5,346 bases of DNA from Nitrospira sp. (GTDB lineage: Bacteria; Nitrospirota; Nitrospiria; Nitrospirales; Nitrospiraceae): NCBI GenBank assembly GCA_015904075.1, contig JABMDH010000072.1, positions 2,699 through 8,044 on the forward strand. Direction: 5' to 3'. The stretch's first letter is position 1, and each line of letters starts with the position of its first letter. Both the position numbers and the translations under genes were made by a program. This document shows, piece by piece, positions 4,616 to 5,346 of this stretch. The notes under the pieces are model-generated. The model was not told where the DNA came from and searched no databases. It saw only the letters and a list, made by a program, of their open reading frames with translations.

Positions 4616-5032
4616 ATGGGGAGAGCGCAGAAACAAGCACCTTCCGGGAAAGCCCTGGCGGGCGTGGCGTCGCTTATCGGGTTGGCTCTAGTCTGGAGTA
4701 TCGTCTGGGCCAATCTGCCTTCACGGGAAGAATTGTTGTCCGAGCAGCCGGCGATTCCTGTTGCGCCGGCCGTGTCAGAGCTGGATCTGTCGATCCCGGG
4801 TGTGTCCGCTAAGCCGCCTGGTGCACCGACGGGCTCAACGACAACCGGCGGGTTTTCCGTGCCCCGTGAGATTCGCGCCAAGCAAATTGCGGAAGTGAAA
4901 TGCGATGCGGAAGCACAGCGAGTCTGTCCGGATTCGCTGATGGGAGCCGAGCGGTTGCAGTGCATGGCCCAGCATCTGAAGCAATTGTCCCCACCCTGCC
5001 AACATATCGTGCGCGAACGGATGGCGCGATAG
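4616..5032 (+). CDS. Small membrane-anchored protein with C-terminal GLG1-type cysteine-rich repeat
   Basis: The product has 138 residues from ATG 4616. Residues 1-12 are basic (R3, K6, K12) and about 13-33 form one hydrophobic helix (LAGVASLIGLALVWSIVWANL), predicting a cytoplasmic N-terminus and a periplasmic remainder. Residues 36-85 are a low-complexity Pro/Ser/Gly/Thr stalk. The C-terminus (96-128) has Cys96-x7-Cys104-x11-Cys116-x11-Cys128 in the context VKCDAEAQRVCPD...LQCMAQHLKQLSPPC. This fits the cysteine-rich repeat of Golgi apparatus protein 1 (Cys_rich_FGFR family), which occurs singly in many bacterial secreted proteins and is expected to form two disulfides. Its bacterial function is unknown. 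An in-frame GTG at 4556 would add 20 residues, but neither start has a clear Shine-Dalgarno. The ATG gives the more usual anchor layout. The 127-nt gap before it holds no other clear feature. Confidence 0.78.
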   Translation: MGRAQKQAPSGKALAGVASLIGLALVWSIVWANLPSREELLSEQPAIPVAPAVSELDLSIPGVSAKPPGAPTGSTTTGGFSVPREIRAKQIAEVKCDAEAQRVCPDSLMGAERLQCMAQHLKQLSPPCQHIVRERMAR

Positions 5033-5056
5033 TCCTCGTTTAGTCGAAAGTCCCAA

Positions 5057-5111
5057 TGGCGCACATTGAGTGCTGAGTTGTGAGCACTAAGTGATCAAAT
5101 GCAATGCGCCA
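5057..5111. terminator. Nested inverted repeats between convergent genes
   Basis: TGGCGCA (5057-5063) pairs with TGCGCCA (5105-5111) outside AGTGCT (5069-5074) and AGCACT (5083-5088). The inner stem can be extended by a few pairs around one mismatch. It lies 24 nt after the stop of the cysteine-rich protein gene, where convergent transcription from the kinase gene would also arrive. No clear U-tract follows. A bidirectional transcript end or a repeat remnant are both possible. Confidence 0.35.
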
Positions 5112-5126
5112 GTCGGTTGCCACTCT

Positions 5127-5148
5127 TGACGCATTACCTCTTGCGTCA
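5127..5148. terminator. Small stem-loop downstream of the kinase gene
   Basis: TGACGCA (5127-5133) and TGCGTCA (5142-5148) form a perfect 7-bp stem with an 8-nt loop. It lies about 68 nt past the kinase stop on the minus strand. A weak terminator is possible, but there is no strong T-run. Confidence 0.3.
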
Positions 5149-5215
5149 GAATGTCGTCACCCATCAGCTATCGGCGCTTGTTCTTCTCTGGATAGGAGGC
5201 TATTGGGCAATGGGA

Positions 5216-5346
5216 TTACGCGGCAATCCGTTCAACGACGCTGCGGAGAGCCTGGGCGAATTCGCCGCCGGTGCGATAGCGGCGCACGGGGTCTTTCTGA
5301 AGCGCACAGGTCAGGATGTCTTGGATGAGGGGAGGCAGATCGGCGC
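5216..5346 (-). CDS. Ser/Thr protein kinase, C-terminal end of the gene
   Basis: The minus strand enters from the right edge and encodes 42 residues before a TAA (5216-5218). The residues LPPLIQDILTCALQKDPVRR and YRTGGEFAQALRSVVERIAA are typical of the last helices of a Hanks-type kinase C-lobe: an L-x3-L-x-KDP-x2-R(Y/P) segment (with the conserved Arg that anchors the C-lobe) followed by a helix. The catalytic loop and ATP site lie outside the window. The protein ends just after the kinase fold, so if this is a kinase the sensor or membrane part, if any, would have to precede the kinase domain. The assignment rests on this motif only but is fairly characteristic. Confidence 0.8.
   Translation of the reverse strand, partial: ADLPPLIQDILTCALQKDPVRRYRTGGEFAQALRSVVERIAA

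Noticed and set aside
4198..5064. Minus-strand open frame of 288 codons under the 337-aa and cysteine-rich genes
   Set aside because: It runs antisense to two better-supported genes, has low-complexity unnatural composition and no ribosome site that I can see.
5104..5328. Plus-strand open frame of 74 codons near the right end
   Set aside because: It overlaps the antisense of the kinase C-terminus and has no recognisable start signal or protein-like pattern.
1..5346. CRISPR array, tRNA/rRNA gene, transposase, phage or defence system
   Set aside because: No regularly spaced short repeats, cloverleaf patterns, transposase motifs or phage/defence domains were seen on either strand; the only repeats are the tandem duplication and local palindromes.

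Overview
The window looks like a chromosomal stretch from a moderately GC-rich Gram-negative bacterium. My best guess is Nitrospira (Nitrospirota). The guess rests on the style of the genes (a partial Ser/Thr kinase, a bacterial SH3 membrane protein) and on a long imperfect palindrome at 1890-2036 that resembles, from memory, an intergenic repeat of that genus. I could not verify this by search.

Left flank: the 5' part of a HAD-family hydrolase gene (1-227, minus strand) runs off the left edge. A 20-bp perfect hairpin (286-330) separates it from a membrane-anchored, proline-rich SH3-domain protein (362-1153, minus strand).

Centre: a tandem segmental duplication of about 1.31 kb dominates the window. 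Unit 1 (about 840-2152) holds the N-terminal part of the SH3 gene, a divergent promoter region, a YjbQ/UPF0047 family gene, a 162-nt spacer and a roughly 99-nt fragment of an unknown ORF. Unit 2 (about 2153-3464) repeats the same order. Copy 1 of the SH3 gene is complete. Copy 2 is cut at the duplication joint to 106 residues, keeping the cytoplasmic segment and membrane helix but losing the SH3 domain. Both YjbQ copies are complete. By hand count, differences between the copies are overwhelmingly synonymous in the coding parts, while the middle of the intergenic region differs at roughly a fifth of positions. Two short intergenic blocks next to the start codons are nearly identical and probably mark control regions. 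The two 162-nt spacers have exactly the same length but unrelated sequence.

Right flank: a 337-residue protein of unknown function (3475-4488) overlaps the end of the unknown ORF remnant. It is followed by a small membrane-anchored protein with a four-cysteine GLG1-type repeat (4616-5032). A convergent region with small hairpins precedes the 3' end of a Ser/Thr protein kinase gene on the minus strand (5216-5346).

No single pathway links these genes. The notable biology is the duplicated divergent SH3/YjbQ module and the apparent conservation of its truncated half. No RNA gene, CRISPR array or transposase was seen.
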